The position numbers were made by a program, and so were the translations under genes. From assembly GCA_963837815.1 (NCBI GenBank), contig CAWIOS010000012.1, positions 868,001 to 932,000 of the forward strand: DNA of 64,000 nucleotides. Reading direction: 5' to 3'. Position 1 is the first letter of the stretch, and every line of letters begins with the position of its first letter. The notes under the pieces were generated by a model. The model had not been told where the DNA came from and ran no database searches. It was given only the letters and a program-made list of their open reading frames with translations. Of the stretch, positions 52,273 through 59,614 are shown piece after piece. Origin of the DNA: Fen-1273 sp963837815. Lineage in GTDB: Bacteria > Bacteroidota > Ignavibacteria > UBA10030 > UBA6906.

Positions 52273-52961
52273 GTCCGTCCCCCCCCTACGACGCAGGCAT
52301 CAGGAAACTTCCGCAGGGCGTTGCAGGCTTCATCAATCGAGTCAGGCCGGAAATACATCTGCCCCGGCGTTCGAATTTCGATGCTCCCGCGCGGAGAGGC
52401 CGCGAGCACTTCAAGGACGTTCTCTTCCCTGAGGCTGAAGTGATCGAGAGGACCCCGCGCGCAGGCCGTCCGGGCGGCGTCGACGATGGGACGATATCCC
52501 GTACAGCGGCAAAGATTCCCCGTCAGAGCATCTTCGATGTCATCCCTTGAGGGATCAGACGAGCTCTTGAACAGGGCGAACATCGACATGATGACTCCCG
52601 GGGTGCAGAACCCGCACTGGCTCCCGTGATTCCCGACGAGAGCCTCCTGCACCGGGTGGAGAGACCCGTCGGGGGCACGAAGGTTTTCGACAGTGATGAG
52701 CTGCTTCCCGTCGATCATGGGGAGGAACAGAAGGCATGAATCGACCGCCCGGTAGCGGAGGCCCCCGTCACCCGCCGGCTCGGCGATCGCGACGGTGCAG
52801 GCGCCGCAATCTCCTTCGGCACACCCCTCCTTCACGCCCCTGTGGGAAGGGAGCGAACGGAGGTAATTCAGAACGGTCGTGGTGGGCCCGATCGACTTCT
52901 CCCGTGAGAAATCGATCTCCTCCGGTCTGCCGTCCTTCAGGAATGTTATCGTATTCCGCAT
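52257..52961 (-). CDS. xdhA: Xanthine dehydrogenase XdhA, [2Fe-2S] half (separated by a frameshift)
   Basis: The ATG at 52961 starts RNTITFLKDGRPEEIDF. The first cluster motif is EGDCGACTVAIAE (with GCAEGDC) and DSCLLFLPMIDGKQL; the second is SQCGFCTPGVIMSMFALF and NLCRCTGYRPIVDAA. At about residue 180 the FAD domain begins (RPDSIDEACNALRKF), then PDACVVGGG is followed by an out-of-frame tail and TGA. The cut falls exactly in the FAD-binding loop. It is the first gene of the long operon. The intact reading would be one XdhA protein serving XdhB. Confidence 0.85.
   Translation of the reverse strand: MRNTITFLKDGRPEEIDFSREKSIGPTTTVLNYLRSLPSHRGVKEGCAEGDCGACTVAIAEPAGDGGLRYRAVDSCLLFLPMIDGKQLITVENLRAPDGSLHPVQEALVGNHGSQCGFCTPGVIMSMFALFKSSSDPSRDDIEDALTGNLCRCTGYRPIVDAARTACARGPLDHFSLREENVLEVLAASPRGSIEIRTPGQMYFRPDSIDEACNALRKFPDACVVGGGRTWRFA
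52279..52286 (-). other. G8 homopolymer frameshift site in xdhA
   Basis: Eight consecutive C on the given strand (G in the mRNA sense) lie precisely where GGGTDVALR must be read. A nine-base run would give VVGGGTDVALRVTKR in a single frame. This is a sequencing or assembly error, a phase-variable tract or a true mutation; the sequence alone does not decide. Confidence 0.85.
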
Positions 52962-53080
52962 TGTTCGGGTGTTGGCGGCACGCGAGGGAAGAAGCGCTCG
53001 TGGGCATAAACAGCGAGGGCCCAACCGACTGAATGATGGGGCCCCAGGAATTCAAATAGCGGATGCAGTGTCATTGTACT

Positions 53081-53115
53081 AATTCCCGTCGCAGAATTCA
53101 ACAGGTGCGGGAATT
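53081..53115. promoter_or_regulatory. Inverted repeat upstream of the xdh operon
   Basis: AATTCCCG (53081-53088) and CGGGAATT (53108-53115) form a perfect 8-bp inverted repeat with a 19-nt spacer. It lies about 120 nt upstream of the xdhA start. GAATTC also occurs at 53058, 53093 and 53111. It may be an operator for the purine-type operon. No convincing -35/-10 pair is visible for that operon. Confidence 0.35.
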
Positions 53116-53207
53116 CGTCGCTTTCCTCACTCACATTGACGTGTTTTGTTCCAAAAACCGGTTCTCGTCCCCGCTCAGCGGGCCCTTATTGGAAAGTCGA
53201 TCCGAGA

Positions 53208-54101
53208 CTATTGAGCGGGGTTGGCCACTTCCACAACCACAGCCCATTTCCTCTTCGCGTCTTTCCGCCAGACCCGGACGTAGTAGCCGCTGGGGTCATT
53301 CGCATTCTTGTCCATCCTGTAGGCCCCGTACGTGTATCCCATATCACCGGCCTGCGACACGTCGGCGCGCATCGGCTCGAGCGACCGGAGAGCCGTCCCC
53401 TTCATCAGGTACGCAAGTATCGCGTCCTTCCCGGTGATAGGCACAAGCCCATCTCTCATTGCACACGCGTGGACGTCGAGTAGTTTCTCATAGGCGCCGC
53501 GAACCCCTCCCTTTGTCACGGCCTGATAGAACGTCCTGTCAAGAGCAATCAACTCACCGGACGCAGCCTTCCCTCCCACAGACACCACGCGTGATTTGAA
53601 CGTCGCGTGAAGAGCGGGCGAGGTCTGCTGACCGAAGTACTTCTCGACGACGTTCGTTGAGCCTGTTCCCACGTCGACCTCTACCTTCCAGTTACCGTCA
53701 TCCTGCATCTTCCAGACCGAGAAGTAGAACCCGTACCATGGCGAAGAATTCTGGTTCGCACTGTCTTTCATCGAGGCCGGTCCCATTGTGTACCCGAGAT
53801 CCCCCGAGGAAGAAACATCCGCCAGAATCGGCTCCCAGTAGAGGGTTTTGGCCAGGGGATGGGCGGGGGGAGGAGTCTGCGAAGCAGCCTCATTATAGAG
53901 ATGCGGCTTCGGAGCCATTGATACTCCGTCGTCGGCAAAGTACTTCATGAACGATGCGCGAATTCCCTCCCGGAGGCTCGCCGAGGCAAATTCCCGTTCC
54001 ACGTTCACGAGAGATGAAAGGGGCTGCGGGAGGGCCTTTTTCTGGTTCCCTGCAGCAGGGAGGAGAAAAGCGAAGAGGATGACTGTGATCACATGAGCCA
54101 T
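53208..54101 (-). CDS. Secreted protein with two SnoaL/DUF4440-like domains
   Basis: The ATG at 54101 gives 297 residues with a signal peptide (HVITVILFAFLLPAAGN). Two similar halves follow. The first (about residues 30-150) contains FASASLREGIRASFMKYFADDGV and ends SVWKMQDDGNWKVEVDVGT. The second (about 165-297) contains LIALDRTFYQAVTKGGVRGAY and ends RVWRKDAKRKWAVVVEVANP. Both have the NTF2-like cone pattern, with a GDMGYTYGAYR / GDLGYTMGPAS strand in matching positions, which points to an internal duplication. No catalytic residues stand out. Function unknown; it is not part of the purine operon but lies upstream on the same strand. Confidence 0.75.
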   Translation of the reverse strand: MAHVITVILFAFLLPAAGNQKKALPQPLSSLVNVEREFASASLREGIRASFMKYFADDGVSMAPKPHLYNEAASQTPPPAHPLAKTLYWEPILADVSSSGDLGYTMGPASMKDSANQNSSPWYGFYFSVWKMQDDGNWKVEVDVGTGSTNVVEKYFGQQTSPALHATFKSRVVSVGGKAASGELIALDRTFYQAVTKGGVRGAYEKLLDVHACAMRDGLVPITGKDAILAYLMKGTALRSLEPMRADVSQAGDMGYTYGAYRMDKNANDPSGYYVRVWRKDAKRKWAVVVEVANPAQ

Positions 54102-54283
54102 GTTCCGCGGCCTCCGGGGTACGGGTTCGACGGGCTGGTCTTTTCCCAATGTACTATTTTGAATCAGAATGGCAAAAGAACGGTCTAGCGTCGCACATAT
54201 CTGACCCGTTTCGTATATTGGTGCATATAACAGAGTGGTTCACAACATCCATAGTTTGCCACGAGAGCTGAGGGAGTCCGGGA

Positions 54284-54514
54284 ATGCCGACATACGACTA
54301 TAAGTGTGCGGGTTGCGGCGCGACGTACGACATTTTCCACAAGGTACGCGAAGTCAAGGAAGACGTCATCTGCCCGCAGTGCAGTTCGAAGGAACACGTT
54401 CGCCTGATCTCCGCTCCGAGCGTCAGCGTGAAGGCATCCGGACGATCGGTGCCTGAATCGATGCCCCCCTGCGGCGACGCTTCGTGCTGCGGGGGTTCCT
54501 GCAGCATGAACTAG
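54284..54514 (+). CDS. FmdB-family zinc-ribbon protein
   Basis: A 76-residue protein that begins MPTYDYKCAGCGATYDIFHK. It has the typical CxxC...CxxC zinc ribbon: CAGC at residues 8-11 and CPQC near 35-38. The C-terminus carries an extra cysteine-rich tail (PPCGDASCCGGSCSMN). FmdB-like proteins are small regulators or chaperone-like factors of uncertain role; several contain the same CC-GG-SC tail. A short AT-rich stretch with TATAAC at 54226-54231 precedes it and may be its -10 region. Confidence 0.85.
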   Translation: MPTYDYKCAGCGATYDIFHKVREVKEDVICPQCSSKEHVRLISAPSVSVKASGRSVPESMPPCGDASCCGGSCSMN

Positions 54515-55397
54515 CACGCGCTCAACCACGGCAGATTTGCGGTGACTTTCAGCCACTTCGCGTGTTGATTAAACATCGAGTCGATGATATGAATGAACGC
54601 CTCGTAGCAGTTAAACAGCCCGTGACGGCCCGTCAGCAGGTACCCTTCGAGCCAGCCTTCACACTGATGTTCGCTCAGCATCTCCATCACCTGGCCATCA
54701 GGCGCGAGGAACTCATCGTTCTTTAGCGTCCGCGCCTCCCACTGCCGGTTTGTGACCTCAAAAACGGCGTTCAACCGGTTGGAAAGCGTCTCGTCGGGAC
54801 CGAATATCCTGAAATTCCGGTGTTCGCGGTTGAGGCGGGCAACGTCGCGGAGAAACTCTCCGAGCACGTGCGTGTCGGCGGCCTGGACCGATCCGGGTGA
54901 CGGCACCGCGACCGCATAGCTCCGGAAGTCAGGCATGATCAGATCGCGCAGGAGCATCCCGCCGTTGGCGTGCGGGTTGGCGCCCATACGTTGATGCATC
55001 TCTTCCGGATCATCTCCTTCCACACAGTAAGGGATCCAACCGCACCCTCTCAGAAACTGCTCCAACTCTTCGTGTTCGATGCGGGCAACGAGGGTCGGGT
55101 TTGCTGTTTTATAGCCGTTGAAATGAGAACTGCATGAACAGCTTCTTCAGCCCCGCCTCGTCACGGCCGATGTCCGGATACACTTCGCTGTACGTCCCTT
55201 CGAGGTACGTGTTACCCACCAGCGCCGGGCCGCCGTGGCCGGGTCCGGCGATGTAAATCATATCCAGATCGTATTTCTTTATGACCCGGTTCAGATGGAC
55301 GTACATGAAGTTCTGACCCGGCGTCGTCCCCCAGTGCCCGAGGAGGGTCGGCTTCACGTGCGACTGTTTCAGCGGCTCTTTCAGAAGGGGATTATCG
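54511..55397 (-). pseudogene. xfp: Phosphoketolase (Xfp) reduced to three fragments
   Basis: Three blocks of xylulose-5-phosphate/fructose-6-phosphate phosphoketolase remain in order. Block one (55397-about 55112) has KEPLKQSHVKPTLLGHWGTT, YIAGPGHGGPALVGNTYLEG and the thiamine-related start. Block two (about 55111-54990) has NGYKTANPTLVARIEHEELE in another frame. Block three has RMGANPHANGGMLLRDL and ends HIIDSMFNQHAKWLKVTANLPW. The parts between and after, including the N-terminus, most of the catalytic ThDP region and the C-terminal half, are missing, and the first junction also shifts frame. A functional enzyme of about 790 residues is impossible. The first block follows the pgm stop directly in phase. 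Confidence 0.85.
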
Positions 55398-55408
55398 TGT
55401 TGAGCCTT

Positions 55409-57103
55409 TCATGACTTCTTCAGGGCGTCGCTGACAATCGTGCGGGCCTCATCCTGGATGCGGCGCAGATGATCCGCTCCCCTGAAACTTTCCGCGTAAA
55501 TCTTGTAGATGTCTTCGGTCCCGGATGGACGCGCCGCAAACCATCCGTTCTCCGATGCCACCTTCAATCCCCCGAGCGCCGCACCGTTTCCAGGGGCATG
55601 GGTGAGGACGGTCTGAATTTTCTCACCCGCCAGATCAGTGCTTTTCACCTGTTCCGATGAGAGGTTCGCAAGCAGTTTCTTCTCCTCCGGGCTGGCCGGC
55701 GCCTCAATGCGGTCGTAGAAAGGATCACCAAAGTCACGCGTCAACCCGCGGTAGATTTCGCCCGGATCGCGCCCCATCCGGGCCGTGATCTCCGCCGCAA
55801 GCAGAGCCGGGACAATTCCATCCTTGTCAGTCGTCCAGACGGTCCCATCCAGACGAGAAAAGGAGGCCCCCGCGCTTTCTTCACCGACGAAGCCGAGAGA
55901 GCCGTCAAGAAGCCCCTCGACGAACCACTTAAAACCGACGGGAACCTCGTAGAGCTTCCGACCGACATTCGCTGTGACGCGATCAATCATCCGGCTGCTT
56001 ACAACCGTTTTCCCGACCGCCGCGTCCTTTCGCCATCCGGGCCTGTGCTGGAAGAGATAGAAGACGGCAACGGAAAGGTAGTGATTGGGGGGGAGCAACC
56101 CGGCGCTCCGGGTGACGATACCGTGTCTGTCATGGTCGGTGTCGCACGCAAAGGAGAGATCAAAGCTGTCCTTCATCCCCGTCAATCGCCGCATCGCGAA
56201 GGGGGAGGAAGGGTCCATGCGGATACGGCCGTCCCAGTCCACGGTCATGAAACGGAACGTGGGATCGACGGCGTCGTTAACGACCGTGAGGTTCAGACCG
56301 TAACGTTCGGCGATGCGCCCCCAGTAGTGGACGCCCGCGCCGCCGAGAGGGTCCACGCCCATGCGGATCTTCGCGTCGCGGATGACGTCCATCTCGACGA
56401 CTCTCGCAAGATCGGCAATGTAGGGGCCGACGAAGTCATACACGTGCGTCGTGGGGGCGCGAAGCGCTCTCTCGAGGGGTATCCGTTTCACATTCAGCGT
56501 GCCCGTCCCGAGAATCTCGTTCGCCTTCGCCTCGATCCAGCCGGTGACGGCGGATTCCGCCGGCCCGCCGTTCGGCGGATTGTATTTGAATCCGCCATCA
56601 TCCGGCGGATTGTGCGACGGTGTGATGACGATGCCGTCGGCAAGCCCGGTCTTCTTTCCGCGATTGTACGTTAGTATCGCGTGAGATATGACGGGGGTCG
56701 GGGTGTATTCGTCCCCCGCCGCGATCATGACATCGACCCCATGCGCTGCCAGCACCTCAAGGGCGGTTGCGCAGGCCGGGACCGAAAGCGCGTGAGTGTC
56801 GATGCCCAGAAACAGCGGGCCGTCGATCCCCTGCCGCCTGCGATAGAGGCAGATCGCCTCCGTGATCGCGAGTATGTGATTCTCGTTGAAGGATCTGTTA
56901 AGGGCAGTTCCGCGATGACCGGAAGTGCCGAACGCCACCCTCTGCGCGGGCACCCCGGGGTCGGGAGCATCGGCAAAGTAGGCAGTGATAAGACGGGGGA
57001 CGTTGACGAGCATCCCCGGCTCCGCGGGCATTCCTGCCCGGGAGCTGTTGTGGGTAGGGGCCTGGCCTGACTCCGCAGGCCGGGTAGGGCTGTTTTCGCA
57101 CAT
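55409..57103 (-). CDS. pgm: Alpha-D-phosphohexomutase: phosphoglucomutase
   Basis: The start is taken as ATG 57103 (564 residues), though ATG at 57031 or 57013 are possible, the latter with GCGGAG upstream. Domain 1 has the phosphoglucomutase marker VAFGTSGHRGTALNRSFNE; the catalytic phosphoserine loop reads VITPSHNPPDDGGFKYNP (about residues 160-177). The metal loop reads FACDTDHDRHGIV (about 301-313), the sugar-specificity loop EESAGASFSRLDG, and the last phosphate-binding loop ARPSGTEDIYKIYAESF. It interconverts glucose-1-phosphate and glucose-6-phosphate. It is divergent to the arsenic operon and directly followed by a decayed phosphoketolase; the two genes are often neighbours. Confidence 0.95.
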   Translation of the reverse strand: MCENSPTRPAESGQAPTHNSSRAGMPAEPGMLVNVPRLITAYFADAPDPGVPAQRVAFGTSGHRGTALNRSFNENHILAITEAICLYRRRQGIDGPLFLGIDTHALSVPACATALEVLAAHGVDVMIAAGDEYTPTPVISHAILTYNRGKKTGLADGIVITPSHNPPDDGGFKYNPPNGGPAESAVTGWIEAKANEILGTGTLNVKRIPLERALRAPTTHVYDFVGPYIADLARVVEMDVIRDAKIRMGVDPLGGAGVHYWGRIAERYGLNLTVVNDAVDPTFRFMTVDWDGRIRMDPSSPFAMRRLTGMKDSFDLSFACDTDHDRHGIVTRSAGLLPPNHYLSVAVFYLFQHRPGWRKDAAVGKTVVSSRMIDRVTANVGRKLYEVPVGFKWFVEGLLDGSLGFVGEESAGASFSRLDGTVWTTDKDGIVPALLAAEITARMGRDPGEIYRGLTRDFGDPFYDRIEAPASPEEKKLLANLSSEQVKSTDLAGEKIQTVLTHAPGNGAALGGLKVASENGWFAARPSGTEDIYKIYAESFRGADHLRRIQDEARTIVSDALKKS

Positions 57104-57173
57104 AACGAGGTATACCGTATGGTGTCTGGGGATGAATCGATCGGAGGAATGATTGTGTAGTTAATTCCTCCAC

Positions 57174-57226
57174 TTGACTTTGAAACATCCGGAAACTATA
57201 TTCGTATAGACGAATATAGTTTCCGG
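57174..57226 (+). promoter_or_regulatory. Promoter and palindromic operator of the arsenic operon
   Basis: TTGACT (57174-57179), a 17-nt spacer and TATATT (57197-57202) form a strong promoter. A perfect 17-bp inverted repeat, CCGGAAACTATATTCGT (57189-57205) with its reverse complement at 57210-57226 and a 4-nt centre, covers the -10 box. It reaches the GGGAG Shine-Dalgarno of arsR (57225-57229). ArsR bound here would block RNA polymerase until arsenite releases it. Confidence 0.85.
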
Positions 57227-57235
57227 GAGTTCCCA

Positions 57236-57634
57236 ATGAAGTCGTTTTCCACAGTCTTTAAGGCCCTCTCCGATGATTCCCGCCTCCGGATCATCAATCT
57301 TCTCTTCTATTCCGGCGAGCTGTGCGTGTGCGACATAGAAGAGGTCATGGGATTCACGCAGACGAAAGTGTCGCGTCACCTGGCCTACCTCCGGAAGGCC
57401 GGACTCGTGGACGACAGGAAGAAGGGACTCTGGATGCTGTATTCCATAGCGAAACCGAGAGATGAAGAGCACAGGAAGATACTCGACTTCCTTTCGAGCC
57501 TGTTGAACTCGAACGAGGTGGCACGAAGGGACGCCGAGCGCCTGGCAAGCAGGATCCGCAAGGGGTGCTGCGCAACCTATTCGCTCGTGAAACCGGGATC
57601 GATCCCGGCAATACTTGAACTCAACAAGAACTAG
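57236..57634 (+). CDS. arsR: ArsR-family arsenic-responsive repressor
   Basis: The 132-residue repressor starts seven nt after GGGAG. The winged helix-turn-helix is evident: LKALSDDSRLRIINLLFYS, GELCVCDIEEVMGFTQTKVS (first 20), RHLAYLRKAGLVDDRKKG. The motif ELCVCD in helix three is the classic As(III)-binding element (Cys pair, about residues 30-32). A second pair occurs in GCC near residue 113 and may complete the metal site. It represses its own operon through the palindrome at 57189-57226 and is released by As(III) or Sb(III). The operon continues with arsM, arsN2, arsC and a damaged acr3. Confidence 0.9.
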   Translation: MKSFSTVFKALSDDSRLRIINLLFYSGELCVCDIEEVMGFTQTKVSRHLAYLRKAGLVDDRKKGLWMLYSIAKPRDEEHRKILDFLSSLLNSNEVARRDAERLASRIRKGCCATYSLVKPGSIPAILELNKN

Positions 57635-57645
57635 TGGAGATCACA

Positions 57646-58401
57646 ATGTCTGACAGCGACATCAAATCGGCGGTGAAAGAAAGGTACGGCGAGATTGCCA
57701 GGAAATCCAGCTCCTGCTGCGGGCCGTCTTGCGGCTGCGGCACCGACGAGGGCATCGCCGGGACGATCACGATGAACGATCTGTATGCGGACACCGACGC
57801 AGAGGTCCGCAAAAACGCCGACCTTGGGCTCGGGTGCGGAACGCCCACCGCGTTCGCGGATCTCGAGGAGGGGATGACGGTTCTTGACCTCGGCTCGGGC
57901 GCCGGGATCGACGTCTTCCTCGCCGCGAAGAAGGTAGGGAAGACCGGCAGGGCAATCGGCGTCGACATGACCGAGGACATGATCAGGCGCGCAGAGGAGA
58001 ACAAGACCAGGCTCAAGGCGGTGAATACCGAGTTCCGTCTCGGCGAGATCGAGAACCTCCCCGTCGCATCCGGTTCCGTCGACAGCATACTGAGCAATTG
58101 CGTCATCAATCTCGTCCCGGACAAGAGGCTCGCATTCGCCGAAATGTACAGGGTCCTGAAACCGGGGGGGAAGTTCACCGTCTCGGATATCGTGTCCGTC
58201 GGAGCAATCCCCGACGACGTCCGCAAAGACCTGACGGAATGGGCCGGATGCGTGGCGGGAGCGCTTGACAGGGACGAATACCTCGGCATCGCAGTCAAGG
58301 CCGGATTCAGAGACGTCACGGTGGTGTCGGATACGTCGTATACGCTCGACGCCACGGTTCCCTTCGGTCTCCACAGTATCACCGTGAGCGGGACTAGATG
58401 A
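57646..58401 (+). CDS. arsM: Arsenite S-adenosylmethionine methyltransferase ArsM
   Basis: ATG at 57646 follows GTGGAG by 7 nt (251 residues); a GTG at 57634 is less likely. Residues about 20-32 are Cys-rich (SSCCGPSCGCG). The SAM-binding motif I is VLDLGSGAGIDVFLAA (about residues 83-98). Cysteines matching the three As-binding ones of ArsM lie in GLGCGTP (about 65), SNCVINL (about 152) and AGCVAGAL (about 202). It methylates As(III) to methyl- and dimethyl-arsenicals, some volatile, using SAM and reductants. Overlap of 4 nt with arsN2 shows co-translation. Confidence 0.9.
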   Translation: MSDSDIKSAVKERYGEIARKSSSCCGPSCGCGTDEGIAGTITMNDLYADTDAEVRKNADLGLGCGTPTAFADLEEGMTVLDLGSGAGIDVFLAAKKVGKTGRAIGVDMTEDMIRRAEENKTRLKAVNTEFRLGEIENLPVASGSVDSILSNCVINLVPDKRLAFAEMYRVLKPGGKFTVSDIVSVGAIPDDVRKDLTEWAGCVAGALDRDEYLGIAVKAGFRDVTVVSDTSYTLDATVPFGLHSITVSGTR

Positions 58402-58835
58402 CGGCGCTTCCGATAGTGAAGGCACGTCCCGGTGACGCCGGCGAGATCGAGGGCCTCCTGAAGGCCTCCGGCCTCCCCGTCGGGGGGGCAAGCGCACACA
58501 TGGACCATTTTTTTGTGGCAAGAGACGGGGATGTCATCGCCGGGGTTATCGGTCTTGAATTGTACGGCGAAGACGGACTGCTCCGCTCGCTTGCCGTGCG
58601 TGGGCCGGAGAGGTCAAAGGGATTAGGGAACCGTCTCTATCTCCGGCTCGTCGAGGAGGCGCGCGCTCTCGGGGTGAATCGGCTCGTCCTTCTGACAACG
58701 ACCGCCGAAACGTACTTTGCCTCGCGGGGCTTCCTCAAAGTCGGGAGGGAGTCGATCACGGGAGCCCTCACAAAATCCGCAGAATTCAGGGGCGCATGTC
58801 CCGACTCGGCTGTTTGCATGGAGATGAAAATCTGA
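58398..58835 (+). CDS. arsN2: ArsN2-type GNAT acetyltransferase of the arsenic operon
   Basis: A 145-residue GNAT protein that overlaps arsM by ATGA. It has the acetyl-CoA loop in GLGNRLYLRLVEEA (about residues 75-88), LLRSLAVRGPERSKGLGNRL before it and a final YFASRGFLKVGR. The sequence pattern VIGLELYGEDGLLRSLAV is typical of the ArsN2 family found in ars operons. ArsN1 acetylates arsinothricin; the substrate of ArsN2 is less certain. It overlaps arsC by one nucleotide. Confidence 0.85.
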   Translation: MTALPIVKARPGDAGEIEGLLKASGLPVGGASAHMDHFFVARDGDVIAGVIGLELYGEDGLLRSLAVRGPERSKGLGNRLYLRLVEEARALGVNRLVLLTTTAETYFASRGFLKVGRESITGALTKSAEFRGACPDSAVCMEMKI

Positions 58836-59269
58836 TGCGCGTTCTCATACTCTGCACGGGGAATTCCTGCAGGAGCCAGATGGCGGCGGGATTTCTTGCG
58901 TCATTCGACAGGCGTCTCGAGGTCCACTCCGCGGGAACATATCCCGCGACGCACGTCCAGCCGCTGGCGGTCGCCGTCATGAAGGAAGCGGGGGTTGACA
59001 TCAGCGCCGCATTCCCGAAAAGCGTCGACGCCTATCTCAATCAGCCGTTTGACTACGTCATCACCGTGTGCGACAACGCAAAAGAGTCCTGCCCGGTATT
59101 CTCCGGAAACGTGAGAAAGAGAATCCACATGGGGTACGACGATCCCACGTTCTCCACGCGGACGGAGGATCACAGAAAGGGAGAGTTCCGCAGGGTGCGG
59201 GATGAGATTCGGGCGGGATTTGAAGCGCTCTACCGGACGGAGATGGCCCCGCAGCTGGAGGGGAAGTAG
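58835..59269 (+). CDS. arsC: Arsenate reductase ArsC (thioredoxin-coupled, low-molecular-weight PTP type)
   Basis: The ATG at 58835 overlaps the arsN2 stop (TGATG) and gives 144 residues. The P-loop CTGNSCRSQMAAG (Cys 7, Ser/Arg loop) binds arsenate, and the redox cysteines follow in VCDNAKESCPVF (C-x6-C, equivalent to Cys82 and Cys89 of the Staphylococcus pI258 enzyme). DDPTF carries the general-acid-type Asp. It reduces As(V) to As(III) using thioredoxin, supplying ArsM with its substrate. It is placed 3 nt before the acr3 remnant. Confidence 0.95.
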   Translation: MRVLILCTGNSCRSQMAAGFLASFDRRLEVHSAGTYPATHVQPLAVAVMKEAGVDISAAFPKSVDAYLNQPFDYVITVCDNAKESCPVFSGNVRKRIHMGYDDPTFSTRTEDHRKGEFRRVRDEIRAGFEALYRTEMAPQLEGK

Positions 59270-59272
59270 AGG

Positions 59273-59614
59273 ATGGCGTCGCTCAACCGCAGGCTGTCAT
59301 TTCTTGACCGGTACCTGACGCTCTGGATATTTGCCACGATGGCTGCCGGAGTGCTCTGGGGGTACGCCTATCCGGGGGTCGTCGGATTCTGGAGCCGGTT
59401 CCAGTCGGGTACGACGAACATGCCGATTGCGATCGGGCTCATACGCATGATGTACCCGCCGCTCGCAAAGGTGAAATACGAAGAGCTGGGGGACGTATTC
59501 AGGAATACGAAGATCCTCGCGCTCTCGCTCGTGCGGAACTGGGTCGTCGCGCCGGTCCTCATCGGCCTCGTGAACGTCGCGCTCCGGCTACAGAAGAGAT
59601 ATTACTCCCCGTAG
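59273..59614 (+). pseudogene. acr3: Acr3 arsenite exporter with a large internal deletion
   Basis: The 113-residue reading frame joins the first three helices of Acr3 (SFLDRYLTLWIFATMAAGVLWGY, quoted to 20 residues; then TTNMPIAIGLIRMMYPPLAK and VFRNTKILALSLVRNWVVAP) directly to its last helix and tail (PVLIGLVNVALRLQKRYYSP). Full Acr3 has about 350 residues and ten helices, so roughly 230 residues in the middle, including the essential Cys in helix four, are missing. Both parent regions have PVL-plus-Ile/Met, so the join lies where the sequence would be repeated. Export by this protein is not possible. Confidence 0.85.

Noticed and set aside
37594..52961. Selenocysteine codons in the selenium-associated genes (ygeY, ssnA, Mo subunits)
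   Set aside because: The frames contain no internal TGA at cysteine-like sites, and no SECIS-like element or sel genes are visible; the selenium link comes only from gene names.
35394..52961. Search for hyuA/dihydropyrimidinase inside the operon
   Set aside because: The only amidohydrolase-type metal motif set belongs to SsnA; no second cyclic amidohydrolase is encoded in this window.
53169..53220. Long 9-bp inverted repeat (CCCCGCTCA ... TGAGCGGGG) as a terminator
   Set aside because: One arm lies inside the end of the SnoaL-like coding sequence and the loop is over 30 nt; it may help termination but is not a clear intrinsic terminator.
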